From assembly GCA_016202865.1 (NCBI GenBank), contig JACQNV010000002.1:1-7403 (forward strand): a DNA stretch of 7,403 nt, given 5' to 3'. The position numbers and the translations under genes are program-made. Shown one piece after another: positions 5,785-7,403 of the stretch (its first letter is position 1; each line of letters opens with the position of its first letter). The notes beneath the pieces were generated by a model. The model did no database searches. It saw nothing but the letters and a program-made list of their open reading frames with translations, and was not told the DNA's origin. The stretch comes from Candidatus Aenigmatarchaeota archaeon. Its GTDB lineage: Archaea; Aenigmatarchaeota; Aenigmatarchaeia; QMZP01; JACQNV01.

Positions 5785-6297
5785 ATGGCTGGAATATCTA
5801 CTGTTAGAGGAAGATTTGAACATTTAAACTGTAGACCTGAAGATGTCTATACTGTAAGCGGGAGGGCAAAACATTGTATTGTGTATATTGATTTCAAGTT
5901 TACTGGAGAACTTTCTTACAGAACAGCAAGGCTTGATAGCGGTGTAAGCGAAGCTCTTATCTTACCAAGAGGGCTTTTTAATGAAGTTAGAGATGAAAGA
6001 AAAGTTGGGGGTGTTAACAATCACCACTGTCTTAGATATGGGACTGATATTATGCCTTTTGGAATAGCGGACCTTTTAGTTCCAGCCAGAAATTCAACTG
6101 GACAAGAAATAGAAGTTCCTTTGAATAATGTAGTTGTTGCTGGGGTAGATCGTAGATATATAAGAGACGAACCAGTCGCTGGAATTGGTTTTCTTCAAGG
6201 GTTTATGAGGGTCCCGTTTTCAATTGTTTGGGAAGATAACAGGTTTGAGATTGCTCTGGTGCCAAAAGAACCAGCAAAATCTGCTTCAGAATCTTAA
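5785..6297 (+). CDS. Putative retropepsin-like (clan AA) aspartic protease
   Basis: A 170-residue protein in the spc operon between uL30 and uL15. Its layout fits the single-domain retropepsin-like fold. Beta strands (HCIVYIDFKFTG, 30-41) lead into ARLDSGVSEALILPRGLF (48-65), which contains the candidate catalytic triad Asp51-Ser52-Gly53 followed by a hydrophobic stretch and Pro. A middle beta region follows (PFGIADLLVPARNSTGQEIE and VPLNNVVVAG, about 91-120) that could include the flap. The hydrophobic-Gly element VAGIGFLQGF (131-140) then resembles the family's LLG-x-x-x-L turn, and a final strand pair follows (PFSIVWEDNRFEIALVP, 144-160). No signal peptide or membrane helix is seen, so it should be cytoplasmic. 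One DSG motif implies a homodimer. The call is my pattern reading; a non-proteolytic beta-barrel protein is the main alternative. A GAGAGG at 5768-5773 may aid initiation. Confidence 0.5.
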   Translation: MAGISTVRGRFEHLNCRPEDVYTVSGRAKHCIVYIDFKFTGELSYRTARLDSGVSEALILPRGLFNEVRDERKVGGVNNHHCLRYGTDIMPFGIADLLVPARNSTGQEIEVPLNNVVVAGVDRRYIRDEPVAGIGFLQGFMRVPFSIVWEDNRFEIALVPKEPAKSASES

Positions 6298-6310
6298 ATA
6301 TAGGTAAATT

Positions 6311-6721
6311 ATGACAACAAGAAAAAGAAAAAAATCAGTGAAGGAGAGAGGGTACAAGTCGCATGGTTACGGGGCCAAACCGCTACACAGAGGTTCAGGA
6401 TCTAAGGGGGGAAAAGGTCATGCAGGCGTCTTCAAGCACAAAAAGTCGTGGATATTCAAATATGAGCCTGGTCTTATAGGTGGCAAAAAAGGCTTTTCAT
6501 CAAAAAAGAAAAGAGGCATAGTCCAGCCAATAAAAGCGATCAACCTCAGAGATTTGGCAAAGCTTGCAAAATCCAGCGAAATAAATGTTTCTGATTTCGG
6601 TTACAACAAGGTTCTGGCTGCCGGAAACCTGACAAAATCGCTAACAGTAAAGGCCAAATTCTTCTCAGCCGGTGCACAGGAGAAAATAGAGAAAGCTGGC
6701 GGAAAGGCTGTAAAAGAGTAA
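6311..6721 (+). CDS. rpl15: Large-subunit ribosomal protein uL15
   Basis: A 136-residue archaeal uL15 (bacterial L15, eukaryotic L27a/L28) of the 50S subunit. The very basic, glycine-rich N-terminal arm carries the family pattern: TRKRKKSVKERGYKSHGYG, then HRGSGSKGGKGHAGVFKHKKSW (about 26-47). It is followed by a globular domain with the hydrophobic pattern INLRDLAKLA, the GYNKVLAAGNLTKSLTVKAKFFSAGAQEKIEKAGG segment near the end, and a short C-terminus. The start is 13 bases after the preceding gene, with AGGT at 6302-6305 as a weak Shine-Dalgarno-like site five bases from the ATG. It is separated from uL30 by the protease-like gene and followed by a 79-residue orphan instead of secY. Confidence 0.93.
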   Translation: MTTRKRKKSVKERGYKSHGYGAKPLHRGSGSKGGKGHAGVFKHKKSWIFKYEPGLIGGKKGFSSKKKRGIVQPIKAINLRDLAKLAKSSEINVSDFGYNKVLAAGNLTKSLTVKAKFFSAGAQEKIEKAGGKAVKE

Positions 6722-6722
6722 T

Positions 6723-6962
6723 ATGAGAAAATACTCCGGTCCTTTCAGAGAAATTGATGACCTTGCAATTGGTTATATTAATGGTGATCCTGTAGCAACA
6801 AGAGAATTCAAAAGACGAGCATATGAAGCGTGGTCCACTAATATTTTCGAGGAATTTTACAGAACAACCTCGCTTATAAGCCAGGCAATTTCCCAAAGCT
6901 TTAGAAGATGGTGGCACGGGGAACAAAAAGGCCAGACCGAGATTTCTGAAGAAGGAAAATAA
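6723..6962 (+). CDS. Small hypothetical protein after uL15
   Basis: I do not recognise this 79-residue protein. It looks mostly helical, rich in aromatic and charged residues (REFKRRAYEAWSTNIFEEFY, about 27-46; then TSLISQAISQSFRRWWHGE), with an amphipathic helix around 48-64 ending in a Trp-Trp pair and a hydrophilic acidic end. There is no membrane helix, signal peptide or Cys. The ATG follows the uL15 stop by one base, so it is probably co-transcribed and translationally coupled. The short length means chance cannot be excluded, but position and strand favour a real gene. A new promoter lies just after it, so it is probably the last gene of the uS5 unit. Confidence 0.6.
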   Translation: MRKYSGPFREIDDLAIGYINGDPVATREFKRRAYEAWSTNIFEEFYRTTSLISQAISQSFRRWWHGEQKGQTEISEEGK

Positions 6963-6994
6963 TTCTTAAATATATTCTAATTCAACAATAGTCT
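6963..6994 (+). promoter_or_regulatory. Promoter for the HD-like gene
   Basis: A TTAAATATATT box (6966-6976) is centred about 24 bases before the ATG at 6995. The 32-base gap shows no Shine-Dalgarno-like purine run. As at the other promoters in this window, spacing predicts a leaderless transcript. Confidence 0.5.
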
Positions 6995-7403
6995 ATGAAC
7001 CTAGTAGAAAACGCCAGACAGCTAATGTATAAACAAACACTTAAGAATAAAGCCCCTTCTTGGATTCTAACCGAGCTTGCTGTCAAAAAAGGCGAAGAGT
7101 TGGCTGAAAAATATAAGGTTGACAAAAGGTTTGTTCTAACATCACTATATCTTGCCCACACTATTTTTAGCCCAATATGGAAAGGAAAAATCCAGAAAAA
7201 TCACCCAAATTTAAGTTCCAAATTTGTGAAAAAATATTTGGATAAATGGGGCGTAAATAAAAGCGATCAAGAAATAATACTAAATTCTATCGAAGCCCAT
7301 CACGCAAATGTCCCAACAAAATCGCTAATATCAGAGGTTGTAAAAAATGCAGAGTGCTTCAAGTTCGTGACGATTCAAGGAAGCCTAATCTTCCTCCATG
7401 ATC
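6995..7403 (+). CDS. HD-superfamily-like protein with altered metal ligands (3' partial)
   Basis: The first 136 residues of a helical protein that runs off the window end; the frame stays open. It has the general order of an HD-domain phosphohydrolase: a helix ending LTSLYLAHTIF (48-58), where His55-Thr56 sits in place of the His-Asp pair; a middle stretch with WKGKIQKNHPNLSSKFVKKYL; IEAHHANVPTKS (99-110) with His102 and His103; and VVKNAECFKF (115-124), where Glu120 stands where HD enzymes usually have Asp (NAD). The upstream metal-binding His of classic HD enzymes is not seen. If it is a member, it may bind metal differently or have lost catalysis, and may act as a binding or regulatory protein. 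The ATG follows its own promoter after a 32-base gap. It occupies the place downstream of uL15 where secY is often found. Confidence 0.6.
   Translation, partial: MNLVENARQLMYKQTLKNKAPSWILTELAVKKGEELAEKYKVDKRFVLTSLYLAHTIFSPIWKGKIQKNHPNLSSKFVKKYLDKWGVNKSDQEIILNSIEAHHANVPTKSLISEVVKNAECFKFVTIQGSLIFLHD

Noticed and set aside
6293..6304. CTTAAATATAGG as a TATA box for uL15
   Set aside because: It is only about 12 bases from the uL15 ATG, so transcription would begin inside the gene; it resembles the real box at 6966 by base composition only.
1..7403. tRNA genes, CRISPR repeats, insertion sequences, attachment sites or origin-like repeats
   Set aside because: Gaps between genes are at most about 82 bases and contain only promoter-like AT-rich DNA; no cloverleaf, direct repeat array or terminal inverted repeats were seen.

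Overview
The window is a slice of an archaeal chromosome. The evidence is a KEOPS Kae1 and a separate small Bud32 kinase, archaeal-type ribosomal proteins uS5, uL30 and uL15, and TATA-like boxes placed about 25 bases upstream of start codons that lack Shine-Dalgarno sites. The short genes, the many small orphans and an unusual Gly/Lys-rich insertion in uS5 suggest an uncultured, possibly DPANN-like lineage. That placement is inference; no 16S rRNA or other decisive marker is present.

Layout. (1) Bases 2-730: the 3' three quarters of kae1, whose start lies upstream of the window. (2) Bases 747-1214, minus strand: an orphan protein with one membrane helix, convergent with kae1. (3) A 32-base divergent promoter (1215-1246) that also starts a tight plus-strand operon, 1247-3842: nnrD (NAD(P)HX dehydratase), a Nudix hydrolase, a 111-residue orphan, msrB and bud32. 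Junctions are +3, +4, +1 and -4 bases. (4) Bases 3845-4405, minus strand: an orphan membrane protein with an acidic, proline-rich tail, convergent with bud32. (5) A second divergent promoter region (4406-4487), then the tail of the ribosomal spc operon: uS5, uL30, a 170-residue protein resembling a retropepsin-like (clan AA) aspartic protease, uL15 and a 79-residue orphan. (6) A separate promoter, then an HD-superfamily-like protein with altered metal ligands that runs off the window end.

How the genes fit together. Kae1 and Bud32 are core subunits of KEOPS, which makes t6A37 on ANN-decoding tRNAs. Between them lie genes for metabolite and protein damage control: NAD(P)HX repair, Nudix house-cleaning and methionine-R-sulfoxide reduction. 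The second half is translation machinery with non-ribosomal genes inserted. The most notable is the putative aspartic protease lodged between uL30 and uL15. secY, the usual neighbour after uL15, is not seen. Essentially every base is coding or short promoter DNA; no gene-free stretch exceeds about 85 bases, and I see no tRNA, rRNA, CRISPR array or insertion sequence.
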